A stretch of DNA of 64,000 bases from Promethearchaeota archaeon (lineage in GTDB: Archaea; Asgardarchaeota; Lokiarchaeia; Sigyniarchaeales; SOKP01): positions 1-64,000 of the forward strand of contig JAHLWP010000019.1 of NCBI GenBank assembly GCA_019057865.1. Direction: 5' to 3'. Under the pieces are notes generated by a model, which worked only from the letters and a program-made list of their open reading frames with translations, was not told the origin of the DNA and ran no database searches. How positions within the stretch are numbered: position 1 is the first letter of the stretch; every line of letters starts with the position of its first letter. Below, piece by piece: positions 17,596-27,200 of the stretch. A program made the translations under genes and the position numbers.

Positions 17596-17982
17596 TTACG
17601 TTGCCAATTTCACTTTTCCATAGTAAGTTTTCCAATTTTCTTCATTTAATAATTCTACATCTTTGACTTTTCTTAAACTATATTTAAAAAATTTCCTTCT
17701 TAAACAGAGAACTAGGATATTACTATTAAGAGCTGTCTTTATCTCATCAAAAACCCCTTTTCCAATATGATTCTTAAGCTCTGAAACAACTAATATATCA
17801 GAATTTTTGACAGCTCTAAAATATGGTTCCATTTTTGTAGTATCATCCCATATAATATCTGTATTTGGATTAAATATCGAAGAAAATTTCTTTCTGAGGA
17901 ATCTTAACTCTTTTTTTTCTCTTTTAGTATTATAAATTAATATACTATGGGCATAATATACGTTGACCATTATTCTTCTCAT
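17596..17982 (-). CDS. Nucleoside 2-deoxyribosyltransferase / SLOG-like small protein
   Basis: 128 aa. The order VYYAHSILIYNTKREKKEL (N-terminal strand, His, and YNT loop), MEPYFRAVKNSDILVVSE and GKGVFDEIKTALNSNILVLCL follows the Rossmann-like nucleoside deoxyribosyltransferase fold, in which the central Asp/Glu attack the nucleoside; related folds cleave NAD or bind nucleotides in defence systems. Key catalytic residues cannot be assigned with certainty. The region upstream overlaps a plus-strand gene remnant. It is the only minus-strand gene in this stretch. Confidence 0.6.
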   Translation of the reverse strand: MRRIMVNVYYAHSILIYNTKREKKELRFLRKKFSSIFNPNTDIIWDDTTKMEPYFRAVKNSDILVVSELKNHIGKGVFDEIKTALNSNILVLCLRRKFFKYSLRKVKDVELLNEENWKTYYGKVKLAT

Positions 17983-18236
17983 TCAATACCAATTTTTCAA
18001 TAGAATTTCTAAAACTCATTGGAGCTATTTCAAGAATTGTATATGATCTTTATAAAAAAAATTCAATTAATTCTGAAAATAAACCTTATTTTGAATTTTT
18101 AGAAGCTTGTGGAAAAGAGATAAGAAATTATCTTGAAGAACACCCAGACTTTAAAAATATATATCAAGGTTCGGATATTGTAAATGCGCTCGAAGAATTA
18201 TATAATGTTCTAAAAAAGAGTCTTATTGAGGAATAG
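17967..18236 (+). pseudogene. C-terminal gene fragment, unknown family
   Basis: An 89-codon frame without any ATG, GTG or TTG near its beginning reads convincingly as protein (FLKLIGAISRIVYDLYKKN, PYFEFLEACGKEIRNYLEE, IVNALEELYNVLKKSLIEE) and ends in TAG. It overlaps the 5' end of the minus-strand gene at 17982. I read it as the helical C-terminus of a gene whose front has been lost, followed as elsewhere by a motif-A copy (18333). Confidence 0.55.
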
Positions 18237-18332
18237 TAAATATCTAGAAATTAAACATTTAGGATTCTACACTAAATGATGCTAAGTCAAAATATATTAA
18301 TACACAAAAACATCGAAATTTAGTTCAAACTA

Positions 18333-18369
18333 TCTCCCTCCCCCGTGGTGCCCCCTCCTGGAAAAGTAG
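18333..18369 (+). repeat. Motif A, solo copy
   Basis: TCTCCCTCCCCCGTGGTG, CCCCCTCCT, GGAAAAGTAG. It lies 97 bases after the gene remnant. The rest of 18237-18538 is featureless apart from AAGTAGG 10-15 bases before ATG 18539. Confidence 0.8.
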
Positions 18370-18538
18370 ATAAGGAAAAGATGTAAAGGTACGGATTATT
18401 TATTTCCCTTTGAATTCTTCGTAATCAATAATATTAAATAATAGGATTAATCACTAATTCTATTTACTCTTTAACAATAAAGTAGAAAAATAATATGAGG
18501 ATTTAAAGAACTAATGAAGATAAGTAGGTTAGATTCTC

Positions 18539-19411
18539 ATGTCTTTAGGTGTTAAATTAAAGAGTATTTCAGAATATTATCAGCAACAAATTACATTGGT
18601 AATGGATGTATTGTTTTCAACATATTATATTTTAAAAAATGAATATATTAAAATTAGAGATCTTTTAAGTAGCGAGGATTATCAAAAGAGATATACGGAA
18701 TACTTAAAAATAATAGATCAACTTGAAAAGAGTGCTGAGGGAACTGGGATATATTTATCTGAGCAACACCAAGATATGTTAGAGAAACACCGCGAAATGA
18801 GATTGAATATCCCGAAATCAGAACACTTAATGAATATGACTCTTGTTTATCTCATGGCTCTTTTTGAAGGTTTTAATAAAAACTTGTTTCTAACTTTGCT
18901 AATGAATAGGCCTGAACAAATGAAGAATAGAAAAAAATCAATTAATTATGAAAGATTATTAGAATTTAATTCTCTTGAAGATTTACATAAACATTTAGCA
19001 GAAAAAATTACAAATGAATTAGGATACAAGGATATTGATGAGTTTAATAATTTTTTATCAGAGCAGTATAAAATAGATTTAAATAATAAGTTTAAAAATT
19101 GGGAAGCTCTAAGAGACAATTATTATAGGAGAAATATCATAGTTCATAATAATGGTCGTATTTCTGAATTATGCATTAAAAAGTTAAATATATCACCAGA
19201 CCTTTTAAATAGTAAGCCTATTATGAATATTGATTACTTAGCTGAAGCTTCTAATAACATTAAAACCTATATGGATTTCATTTTCACATCTATTAAGGAA
19301 AAGTTCAAATTAAACACATCAGTAAGAAGATTTGCACCATTTCCTCCTAATTTTAATAAGCCAATGGTAGTCAAAAGGGGAAAAGATGAAATTTTCAATA
19401 ATGAGAAATAG
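18539..19411 (+). CDS. HEPN-like helical protein (RiboL-PSP/MAE_28990-like)
   Basis: 290 aa. After ~90 residues of helices, LMALFEGFNKNLFLTLLMN and then WEALRDNYYRRNIIVHNNGRISE give the RRN-x3-H-N-NG signature of RiboL-PSP/MAE_28990-type HEPN domains, which are predicted RNases or RNA-binding toxins. The C-terminal ~30 residues are basic. No antitoxin is adjacent. ATG 18539 is supported by an upstream AGG. It is bounded on the left by motif A (18333); 240 bases later the second STAND gene begins. Confidence 0.65.
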   Translation: MSLGVKLKSISEYYQQQITLVMDVLFSTYYILKNEYIKIRDLLSSEDYQKRYTEYLKIIDQLEKSAEGTGIYLSEQHQDMLEKHREMRLNIPKSEHLMNMTLVYLMALFEGFNKNLFLTLLMNRPEQMKNRKKSINYERLLEFNSLEDLHKHLAEKITNELGYKDIDEFNNFLSEQYKIDLNNKFKNWEALRDNYYRRNIIVHNNGRISELCIKKLNISPDLLNSKPIMNIDYLAEASNNIKTYMDFIFTSIKEKFKLNTSVRRFAPFPPNFNKPMVVKRGKDEIFNNEK

Positions 19412-19649
19412 AATGCGAAATTAAATACATAACCGACCATCTGCTTCAAGCTATTGATTTGAATTTAATTCTAAATAATATGAATATTCAAAGAGATAAA
19501 TATTTTCAAATATCCATAAATAGTCTCAAATATCCATAGTAAATTGAAATCCTACTGATTTATTCTAGCTGTTATATATCTTTAAATAAATAGCAAATAA
19601 TAAATAAAATTGAACCCCATTAAGAATATAGATATTAACTGGTGAGATC

Positions 19650-19664
19650 GTATTTCAGCTGAAA
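19650..19664. repeat. 15-bp match to the AB-element palindrome
   Basis: GTATTTCAGCTGAAA is identical to 12961-12975 in the AB element. Here it lies across the conserved 5' end of the STAND gene, between a GGTGAG (19641-19646) and the first family-like residues. Confidence 0.6.
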
Positions 19665-19714
19665 TTATTTTATTTTATATTGATATTCTTGGGTATGAAG
19701 AAAGATACGAGGAA

Positions 19715-21739
19715 TTGGGAGAGATTATTGGTAAAAAACCTGAATTTATTAGGACTGAGAACTTAGAAATTATTAAGGATAAACTTAATGAGTTGGAAGA
19801 TATTTATGAATTTCAACGAATTGGTGATTCAGAAAAAGGAGATGATTTTTTATTAGCTTTTGAACTAAAGGAAAATTCAAATCCAATAGATATAATATTT
19901 GAGTTTTTAATCGATTTATTAGAACATGAGACGGGCTACATTAAGGAGGAATATAAAAAAATCCCATTGGAAATTGCTTTTGGATTGGTCCAAATCGAAA
20001 AGCCATTGAGGGAAGTAAAAAAACCGCTCTCTACTCTTTCAGGTATAATTTCCCTTCTTAAAGAAAATCTCCCAAAAAGGTTTAGGGATTGGTTAAAAGC
20101 ATCTAGCAAAAATCGGTTGAAAGACACATTTATTGTCTTTACAAATGATGTATTCAAGAAATTACATCCCCATGATCAAATTTTATGCCATGAAATTCTA
20201 ACAACACCACACCCATTTTATTCTATTGATCTCCTAAACGCTATTGAATTAGGACAAAAAAAGAAATTTTTAACGATTTTAGGTTATAAGGATAATGAAA
20301 TAATAAGAAATATTGATTGGGTGTATGAACCACCATTTAATTTTTCTGAGATAAAAGAAAAATTACAAAATGAAAATGTAATAGTATTATCTGGAATACC
20401 CGAATATGGGAAAACATTTACCGCTATTAGACTATTATGGGAATTTTACATAGAAGGTTTCGAACCCAAGATAATCAGTCATAAAGAATCACCAAATCGC
20501 TTAGAAGGATTCCTCGAGGAGTTAAAACCCAATATGATTATCTATTTTGAAGATCCCTGGGGTCAGTACTTTTACGATAGAAATAAATTGTTAGAGAGAG
20601 AAATCAGATCGATTATATCTTCATTTCAAGAATATGAAAATCTTTATGTTATAATAACCTCAAGAGAGGATATATTTACAAATTTTAAAGAACACAGTAG
20701 TCCTTTTATGGATTATGAACCTTTATCAACGTCTTTGAATTTAAGTGAAACATGTTATGATATTAAAAAAAGGATTATAATTTTAAACAGATATGGTGAA
20801 TTATTCCAATGTGAATGGTTCAAAAATTCAAAAACAAAAAAAAAACTTGAGTTAGCTATGGAAAGTTCAAATTATCTATTAACTCCATTAAGTATTAAAA
20901 TATTTAGTATTCTAACCAGAAATGAAGCGGAATTGGATGAATTAATTAACGAAATGAAGAAGTGTTCTAAGGAAGTACTAAATATTTTTATTAAAAATTT
21001 CGAGGAGATGGAAAGAACCCATAAAATCTTTCTTGCTTTACTCTTCATTTGTGAGTATCTAAAGCTTGATAAATTTAGAGAGCTTTTTTTTGCAGTAATA
21101 GAATCATTGGATATTGAAAAAGAAGCAATTTTCGAAAATATACTGAATAAATTTGAAAAAAATAAAATATTAATAAAAGAATCGGACAATATCGGGTTCT
21201 CACATCCATTATATGTTGAATGTCTGGGAGAGGCAATTTTTCATGGCTCTTCAACTTTTAATGATATCTTTAAAAATGTTATTAATGAATTCTATGAAAA
21301 AGAAATTGCTAGTGAATGCTTTGCCTATATCTTAGCTCGATATCCTCAAGAATTTGAGGAAGATTTTTCTTTAAGTGTTATTGAGAATATGTTTGAAAAA
21401 AAACAATTACCATGGAGCGCAATTTCTTATTTAGATAACAATTTTGATAAATTTACAAAAGAAAACCAAACCAAAATGCTCAATAGGATGTTTAAGGAAA
21501 AACATTATTTTCCTTTAGGCTTATATGTAGTTGGGAACCATTATAATCAAATCCCCCCTAATATTCTTGAATTATGCTTACAGGGTTCAAAAAATGAGGA
21601 TAATTATTTTGATGTTTTCGATTTTCTTAAAAGGAATTATTATAAGTTTGATGATCAATTTAGAGATGCCTTAATACTAAGTTTATCTAAATTTGAGTCA
21701 AATGCAACGACATTAGTCGATTTTTTATTAAAACTCTAA
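19715..21739 (+). CDS. STAND NTPase with N-terminal cyclase/polymerase-like domain, interrupted
   Basis: From TTG 19715 the product is 674 aa. Open frame and protein-like sequence reach back to 19646 (AEIILFYIDILGYEE), with GGTGAG then ATT at 19652 but no standard start. This N-terminal ~200 residues, with FYIDILGY, KGDDFLLAF and IAFGLVQIE, resembles class III nucleotidyl cyclase or mCpol palm domains (Asp in both metal motifs); this is inference. Then comes a STAND P-loop NTPase: Walker A GIPEYGKTFT (~227-236), Walker B IIYFEDPWG (~273), and ITSRED (~314), followed by helical repeats. TAA at 21737-21739 interrupts the frame, which continues uninterrupted to 22105. Likely anti-phage sensor, possibly now broken. 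Confidence 0.7.
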   Translation: MGEIIGKKPEFIRTENLEIIKDKLNELEDIYEFQRIGDSEKGDDFLLAFELKENSNPIDIIFEFLIDLLEHETGYIKEEYKKIPLEIAFGLVQIEKPLREVKKPLSTLSGIISLLKENLPKRFRDWLKASSKNRLKDTFIVFTNDVFKKLHPHDQILCHEILTTPHPFYSIDLLNAIELGQKKKFLTILGYKDNEIIRNIDWVYEPPFNFSEIKEKLQNENVIVLSGIPEYGKTFTAIRLLWEFYIEGFEPKIISHKESPNRLEGFLEELKPNMIIYFEDPWGQYFYDRNKLLEREIRSIISSFQEYENLYVIITSREDIFTNFKEHSSPFMDYEPLSTSLNLSETCYDIKKRIIILNRYGELFQCEWFKNSKTKKKLELAMESSNYLLTPLSIKIFSILTRNEAELDELINEMKKCSKEVLNIFIKNFEEMERTHKIFLALLFICEYLKLDKFRELFFAVIESLDIEKEAIFENILNKFEKNKILIKESDNIGFSHPLYVECLGEAIFHGSSTFNDIFKNVINEFYEKEIASECFAYILARYPQEFEEDFSLSVIENMFEKKQLPWSAISYLDNNFDKFTKENQTKMLNRMFKEKHYFPLGLYVVGNHYNQIPPNILELCLQGSKNEDNYFDVFDFLKRNYYKFDDQFRDALILSLSKFESNATTLVDFLLKL

Positions 21740-22105
21740 CGTACAAATTATAAAAATGAAAAAACTAAATATAGTGAGATAGTTTTTAAATTTTTTGAAA
21801 CTTCAGATGAATACTTCAAGCAAATCTCATATTTATTCTTGAAGTATTTACAATATATAAATACAATTGATAGGGATAAATTTTTTGCACTAATTAAGAC
21901 TCGACCACATATTTTAAGAGAAATTTTAATACATATTTATGATCACTTTGATTTATTTAATAAGGCTGATGTCATCGTTTTTCTGGGAGTAATGACTGAA
22001 TTACAAGATGAAACTATTAATGAAATTATAACACATATTTATGAGAGTAATCAAGATAAAATGAACGGGGCTCATAAAGATTATCTGTTGTCAAAAATTA
22101 GATGA
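21740..22105 (+). pseudogene. In-frame continuation of the STAND protein after a premature stop
   Basis: Same reading frame as the preceding ORF, starting directly after its TAA: 121 codons of helical repeat-like sequence (YSEIVFKFFETSDEYFKQI, PHILREILIHIYDHFDLF, MNGAHKDYLLSKIR). Translation from TTG 21839 would give 88 aa, but there is no Shine-Dalgarno, so I read it as the C-terminus of the same gene, cut off by one nonsense codon or joined by readthrough. Confidence 0.7.
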
Positions 22106-22152
22106 AATTTTGTAATCAAAAAAATTTTTCAATACCTTGAATTCTACTGTTT

Positions 22153-22508
22153 CCTCTCCCTGTGGTGCCCCCTCCTAAAAAAGTGGGGTGGAACTGTTCT
22201 AGAATAGTGTTATTTATTCAAGCTCATTATTAATTACTATTTTAATCATCAAGGATTTCCAGATTTTAATAATAATTGAAGTAGGATGGTATTTCAGCTG
22301 AAAAAACAATAATGCGTTATTAAATCAGCTTATAGATATTGTGAATAGCTTAAAAATTAATGCTAACCTAAAAAGGACATAAGAAAGACATAACAAATAT
22401 AAGAATTAGAAATTGTATGTTAATCGGATTACTTTTAGCAATAACTTTCAAATATTATTGATTAAGTAAAGAATAAGTTTTTTCAAATTTTAACGGTTAT
22501 TTCACGAA
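22153..22508 (+). repeat. AB element, copy 2
   Basis: Motif A at 22153-22188 (slightly shortened C run: TCTCCCTGTGGTGCC) to motif B AACGGTTATTTCACGAA at 22492-22508. It differs from copies 1 and 3 by only a few point changes across ~340 bases and keeps the stem-loop. Most of the 22106-22822 gap is this element plus B'; no gene is seen. Confidence 0.9.
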
Positions 22509-22630
22509 GCCTATGGAATCAGAATGTTTTTCCTATTTTCTTCAGAAGTTTGACGCCATTTTGCAGATAATTAATTCGAAAAAATTGTTTTTAACAAAAT
22601 AAAATTACATCTTATTAGATTTAATTGGAT

Positions 22631-22643
22631 AACCGTTTCACGA
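22631..22643 (+). repeat. Motif B', copy 2
   Basis: AACCGTTTCACGA, 122 bases right of the AB element, mirroring the arrangement at 13180-13319. The sequence between the two motifs is different from that in copy 1. Confidence 0.6.
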
Positions 22644-22795
22644 TCTAATCATAATAATTTAATACATCAGGTCCTACTAAAAAATTTTTAACAAGAAAAA
22701 ATAAGACTAGAAATTAATTAAATTCTATTCGATAAATTAAAGTAATTTTGTCGCCATTTATTCTTGTTTCATTATGTTTTATCCAAATAATTAAA

Positions 22796-22806
22796 TTATA
22801 TAAATA
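22796..22806 (+). promoter_or_regulatory. TATA box of the gene at 22823
   Basis: TTATATAAATA, centred 22 bases before ATG 22823, indicating a leaderless or very short-leader transcript. Confidence 0.5.
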
Positions 22807-22822
22807 CAAATAGTAAATAAAA

Positions 22823-24619
22823 ATGACAACGGTTGCATTACTATATCAAGAAGACATTAAAAAGTTGTTAGGAAAACTCTTGTATGGTTATATTAATTTT
22901 TTAACTAATGTTGATGAGCATAAGTCGAAGTTTTTTCATGGGAAAGATTTTTTTGTTAATCGATATAGTTTCGATGTCAAAAACAAGATAATTTCTAACC
23001 AAATATGGGTAAAAGAAAAAGTATTTGGCAGAGATCATATTATCATTTCTTTATCAAATCAATCAAAGGATATCTTGAAAAAAATGGCCTCTTTAGCGAT
23101 AACAAAATTAGCACATAAAAAAGTTCTATTTTTCAATGGAAATCGTAGTTTAAATCCTCAGTTAGAAGAATTTTCTAAAATGGTATCGAGTGAGGATACA
23201 TTTGTTTATTGTATAATTTTTGGAAGTCCTGACCCAACTGATTTTCAGGATGTTGAAAACTTTATTCAGAATTATTTCTTTAAAGCCTCAATAAAAATTA
23301 AAGAATTTTTTAATGCTGAAGACATCGAATATTGCTTTAGGAAAATTGCATATAGAAGATTTGAACGTTCCTCTGCTTCAGTTTATCATAAAATTCAATG
23401 GGAAAAAAGAATGGGTGAACAAAAAAATAAAATTGCTTCTTTAAAACCAAAATTAGAAAAAGAAATACAAGAATTTTTCAATTCGGATGATTTCATGAAA
23501 TTTCAGATCGATTACTTATTTAGTTCTATTATAAATTTCATTTTAGAAGATTCCTACTATGAAGGTGGAACTAGGACTGTAGAATTAGAGAATGAAGATA
23601 CTCATATTTGCAAGTTTCCAGATGGAAGTATTGTAGAAATAGATCAATATGATAATATTCACCTTCATAGAGAAGAAAAGGGTATGTGGGGTTTTCTAGG
23701 AACAATTTCAAATTTACTAGATAATCGAGATATAATAAGTTGGATAGAAAAATTACCAACTCATTTAGCTTCTATTTTATGGCTAAGCTTCGTAGAGATA
23801 GACATTAGATTGAAGTGCAAATATTTAATTAATTTTTTTGAAGGTTTTACGCAATTTAGTACAACAATAATGCTAAGTAGTTTTTATCTCGAACATTATT
23901 TTAAATATAGAAATTGGATTGATAAAGAAGTAGGGAAAAGGGCATGGTTTAAAAAACCCACATTTGGTTCTTGGTTTGAATATTATAAAAGGTGTACAAA
24001 AACAATTAGATCTCTATTAAATTCAAAGAAAGATGGTAAAGAATTTTTAGAATTATCAAAAATATCAGAACTCTTTTGGAAAATAATTACTCATAAAGGA
24101 ATTATTCCATTATTGGAAGATGCTCTGGGAATAAGGAATAATATAGCCCATAAAGGCGAACTTCCTGATTCATTCTATGAAAAGAGTTTAAGCACTTTAG
24201 AATTTAATTTAAAGCAGTTGTGGTCATATCATGAAGATGCTTATAAAACAGTTGAACTTATTAAACCAGAGGTAATAAAACCACACAAAAAAGCTAATAC
24301 TGTTTTCCATAATACAAAATATAGAATAATAATGGGAGTTGGAATACCATTTAGACAAAAAGAAATTAATTTAAAAGAATCTCTGGCAGTTAATCGTTTT
24401 TATCTACTAGATACGGAAGATATAACACAAGTTAGAGAAACCGCCTTAGAACTTCTTCCCTTATTTACTATTGATGATAAAGATCATTGTTATTACTTTG
24501 ATCGATTTGAAAATAAAAAAGCTTCTTGGAAGACCTATCAAATTATCCAAGAAGAAATACCAAAATTTGAGTATTTGAACAAGGATTTAGAACTCATTTT
24601 TTCTCATTTCGAATTATGA
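22823..24619 (+). CDS. Large HEPN-like protein of unknown function
   Basis: 598 aa. Not assigned to a named family. The N-terminal ~200 residues are mixed; a central stretch (VELENEDTHICKFPDGSIVEI) is beta-rich; residues ~350-480 are helical and include PLLEDALGIRNNIAHKGELPD, an RN-x3-H motif typical of HEPN-fold proteins. The last ~100 residues are a further alpha/beta region. It stands alone with motif B' upstream (22631) and motif B downstream (24666), and converges on the AlbA_2 gene. A new single-gene abortive-infection protein is a reasonable guess from context only. Confidence 0.6.
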   Translation: MTTVALLYQEDIKKLLGKLLYGYINFLTNVDEHKSKFFHGKDFFVNRYSFDVKNKIISNQIWVKEKVFGRDHIIISLSNQSKDILKKMASLAITKLAHKKVLFFNGNRSLNPQLEEFSKMVSSEDTFVYCIIFGSPDPTDFQDVENFIQNYFFKASIKIKEFFNAEDIEYCFRKIAYRRFERSSASVYHKIQWEKRMGEQKNKIASLKPKLEKEIQEFFNSDDFMKFQIDYLFSSIINFILEDSYYEGGTRTVELENEDTHICKFPDGSIVEIDQYDNIHLHREEKGMWGFLGTISNLLDNRDIISWIEKLPTHLASILWLSFVEIDIRLKCKYLINFFEGFTQFSTTIMLSSFYLEHYFKYRNWIDKEVGKRAWFKKPTFGSWFEYYKRCTKTIRSLLNSKKDGKEFLELSKISELFWKIITHKGIIPLLEDALGIRNNIAHKGELPDSFYEKSLSTLEFNLKQLWSYHEDAYKTVELIKPEVIKPHKKANTVFHNTKYRIIMGVGIPFRQKEINLKESLAVNRFYLLDTEDITQVRETALELLPLFTIDDKDHCYYFDRFENKKASWKTYQIIQEEIPKFEYLNKDLELIFSHFEL

Positions 24620-24665
24620 CAAAAATTTGATTCTTTTTTCAAATTATCAGGTTCTTAATATAGTT

Positions 24666-24680
24666 CGGTTATTTCCCGAA
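24666..24680 (+). repeat. Motif B, solo copy
   Basis: CGGTTATTTCCCGAA, one base from consensus, in the 105-bp gap between two convergent genes. Confidence 0.6.
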
Positions 24681-24724
24681 AATTTTTCAGATTATGTGTA
24701 AAATAACTTAATAAAGAAAAGCAC

Positions 24725-26437
24725 CTATCTCCAATGATCTTCAATATATTTATAAGTTTCTTCACTGTCTAAAAATCGTGTGCTGTTTCCAAAGCGAATA
24801 TAGAATTCTTTTTTATCTGGGGATTTAAAGAAAACGGGATTCGGAGAATTTTTAACGGTTATTACACAAACCTCAACATCATTTAAATTTTCAAATCTAA
24901 TTTTAATATAATTCGCAAACTCTTTCCCAATATATTTAGAAATTAAATCTATTATTAATAATTGGAAACCATCTAAATTTTTCTTTTTTAAGGTGGATAA
25001 ATCTTTTTCAATACTTATTATCTCGCCATCATCATTAACGCCAATTAATAAAATTCCCCCTTTTGAATTCAAAAAGCTAGCTATTGTTTTAACTATCACC
25101 ATTTCTAATTCCTTATTCATTTTATCTTGATAATAATCCCATCTAATACTAGCTTTGAACTCCAGAACATTAGATTCACCTTTCCTTATTAATTTTTGAA
25201 CTGATTCTTTTTTTTCTTCCACTATTTTTTCCTTTGGAATTAAGTTCGAGATATATCTATTGATTCCAACTTCACTATTAATCTCTATATCCAAATTATT
25301 CCAAAGCTTTAATAAATCCTCTAGGTTTTTTTTTATTCTTGCTTTCTCCGATTCTTGCATATCTGAATAATGATTTTTAAATTTCTCTTCCATTTCTGGT
25401 TTAATTGTGATTGAATTATTCTCAATCTGAAAAAAGCTTTTTTTTTTAAACCACTCATATGCTTTAAAGTATTGACCTATATTTTCAATAAAAAATGGTC
25501 TGTTTGAATCAAGAAGCTTAGCATAATTATCATTTTCTACAAGAAACTTTAGTTTATCATCTTTATATTCAAATAAAGGAAGTCTATTCTTTTCGCAGCT
25601 CAATTGGCTTTTTATGATTTCATATTTTTCATTAAGAATTTTTATAAAATCATAGTTTTCTAGCAATTTTTTTAATTCTTCAAAGACTTTCTTTATAATC
25701 AATATATTATCGCTTCGATAACATGTGTTTGCGTTAAAATCATGAGAATAAATTATGCTAAAATATTTCTTATTATAAGAAAGTAATTTATAAATCTCCT
25801 TATAATCTATATAATTGATACAGTAATTAATGAATGCTTTATCTACTTGTGCTCTCATTAGAATTTTTCTTAAATCCTCCTTATTAGGATAATATTTTGT
25901 TGTATCAAGTTTGTAATATATATTATAAGATAATTTTCTAACAATTTCTCTAAATAAGGCTAGAAGAATTAGGTGATTAAAAGTGTGTGTGTTTTGAATC
26001 AACTGTGTATAAATTTCCTTTGTATCAAATTTTAAATTTTCAATTGTCTTATTGGACAGTTCAGTGATTTCTGGTTTTAATTCATAATATTCTGATGTAA
26101 AATCTAAATCTTCTGAATCAACACATTTTCTTTTTACAGAGTAGTGTTTTCTTTGGGAAGACTTACCATAGGTAAGACTTTTGGATTTTAACTTTATATA
26201 ATCTTTAAAAGTTTCTTCAAATTCTTTGAGTTTTAGAACAATTTGTTCTTTTGTGTTTTGAGTTAGTCTTATTAAGTTATTAACTATATTTTCTTTACTT
26301 AATGGAAACAAGAAGAATCTACCAAATTTTCCATTATTTATTTTATTTCCGACATTTAATAACCCTATAAGAGGTAAGAGATCTTTTTTCACCCATTCAA
26401 AGTCTGACTTTTCTAATAATTTTTTTAGTTTTTTCAA
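24725..26437 (-). CDS. Schlafen AlbA_2-domain protein
   Basis: 570 aa. The C-terminal ~150 residues are an AlbA_2 (Schlafen-type) domain: GESNVLEFKASIRWDY, then VKTIASFLNSKGGILLIGVNDDGEI and a final FYIRFGNSTRFLDSEE. In Schlafens the LEFK and related acidic residues form a tRNA/RNA nuclease site; in other proteins AlbA_2 binds DNA. The ~410-residue N-terminal part is charged, helical and unrecognised. The start is TTG 26437; an ATG at 26447 is in another frame. Motif B copies lie beyond both ends (24666 and 26644). Confidence 0.75.
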   Translation of the reverse strand: MKKLKKLLEKSDFEWVKKDLLPLIGLLNVGNKINNGKFGRFFLFPLSKENIVNNLIRLTQNTKEQIVLKLKEFEETFKDYIKLKSKSLTYGKSSQRKHYSVKRKCVDSEDLDFTSEYYELKPEITELSNKTIENLKFDTKEIYTQLIQNTHTFNHLILLALFREIVRKLSYNIYYKLDTTKYYPNKEDLRKILMRAQVDKAFINYCINYIDYKEIYKLLSYNKKYFSIIYSHDFNANTCYRSDNILIIKKVFEELKKLLENYDFIKILNEKYEIIKSQLSCEKNRLPLFEYKDDKLKFLVENDNYAKLLDSNRPFFIENIGQYFKAYEWFKKKSFFQIENNSITIKPEMEEKFKNHYSDMQESEKARIKKNLEDLLKLWNNLDIEINSEVGINRYISNLIPKEKIVEEKKESVQKLIRKGESNVLEFKASIRWDYYQDKMNKELEMVIVKTIASFLNSKGGILLIGVNDDGEIISIEKDLSTLKKKNLDGFQLLIIDLISKYIGKEFANYIKIRFENLNDVEVCVITVKNSPNPVFFKSPDKKEFYIRFGNSTRFLDSEETYKYIEDHWR

Positions 26438-26643
26438 ATTTAATCATTGAGTCATTTCAAGAATACTAAATAAATAATCATGTTTATTTATTTAAATTTC
26501 ATGAATAAGAAAAGAAGAAAATAAATTTTTTTTAAAGCATTTTCTTACTTATTAATATTAATAGGTTCTCTTTTCTATTCTCTAAATCACTATTGATTCA
26601 AATCCAAAACCTAATATAAAAAATATAAGAGATTAAATAAATC

Positions 26644-26660
26644 AACGGTTATTTCACGAA
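26644..26660 (+). repeat. Motif B, solo copy
   Basis: AACGGTTATTTCACGAA, perfect consensus, in the 26438-26782 region between divergent genes. The rest of that region is AT-rich with no gene. Confidence 0.75.
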
Positions 26661-26782
26661 ATTTATTTAAGAGCTTAAACTTCATACTAAAATACACGAA
26701 TATTAGAAAAATATAAATTAAAATCAAATAAAATATTAATTATTAAAAGATTGAAGGTTGATTTAAAATTACTCGATATTGG

Positions 26783-27166
26783 ATGTTTATTATTAATCAA
26801 GAAAATTGGGAAGTTGTTAAGAAGACAAACATTATTGGTTCAAATAATAGAAATAAAGTTGATTTAATTAATAAGGATGATTTGATAATTGTTTATGCAA
26901 TAAGACCATTAAGTTCAATTTTGGGTTCCTTTAGAGTTATATCTAAGACGATCGAAAAAAAGGTGAATTTTTCAGGAGGGTCATTCCCTTATCAACTAAA
27001 GATGGATCCGATTGAAATTTTAAATGAACCTATTGATATCAAATCTATTGTGGATAAATTAGAATTCATAAAAAGAAAGGATAAATGGAATACTTATTTA
27101 TTTGGGGTTAAAGGGATTCGAGAATTATCGAAAAAAGATTATGATACAATTATTAATTTCTTTTAA
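26783..27166 (+). CDS. EVE/PUA-like domain protein
   Basis: 127 aa, a single PUA-like barrel. FIINQENWEVVKKTNIIGS is the typical EVE opening, in which the substrate pocket starts at an NW pair, followed by DLIIVYAIRPLSSILGSFRVISK and a C-terminal FIKRKDKWNTYLFGVKGIRELSKKD block. EVE-like domains read modified bases in DNA (5-methylcytosine and others) and are often fused to restriction nucleases; here it is free-standing. It converges with the last BREX gene (35 bases between stops), so it might recognise the modification state left by neighbouring methyltransferases. Confidence 0.75.
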   Translation: MFIINQENWEVVKKTNIIGSNNRNKVDLINKDDLIIVYAIRPLSSILGSFRVISKTIEKKVNFSGGSFPYQLKMDPIEILNEPIDIKSIVDKLEFIKRKDKWNTYLFGVKGIRELSKKDYDTIINFF

Positions 27167-27200
27167 CAAATTAAAAAAAAAATACCTTTTTCGTTGAATA

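Noticed and set aside
21737..21739. Reassigned TAA stop codon
   Set aside because: All intact genes in the window (ribosomal, BREX) use TAA, TGA and TAG as normal stops, so a single nonsense mutation is simpler.
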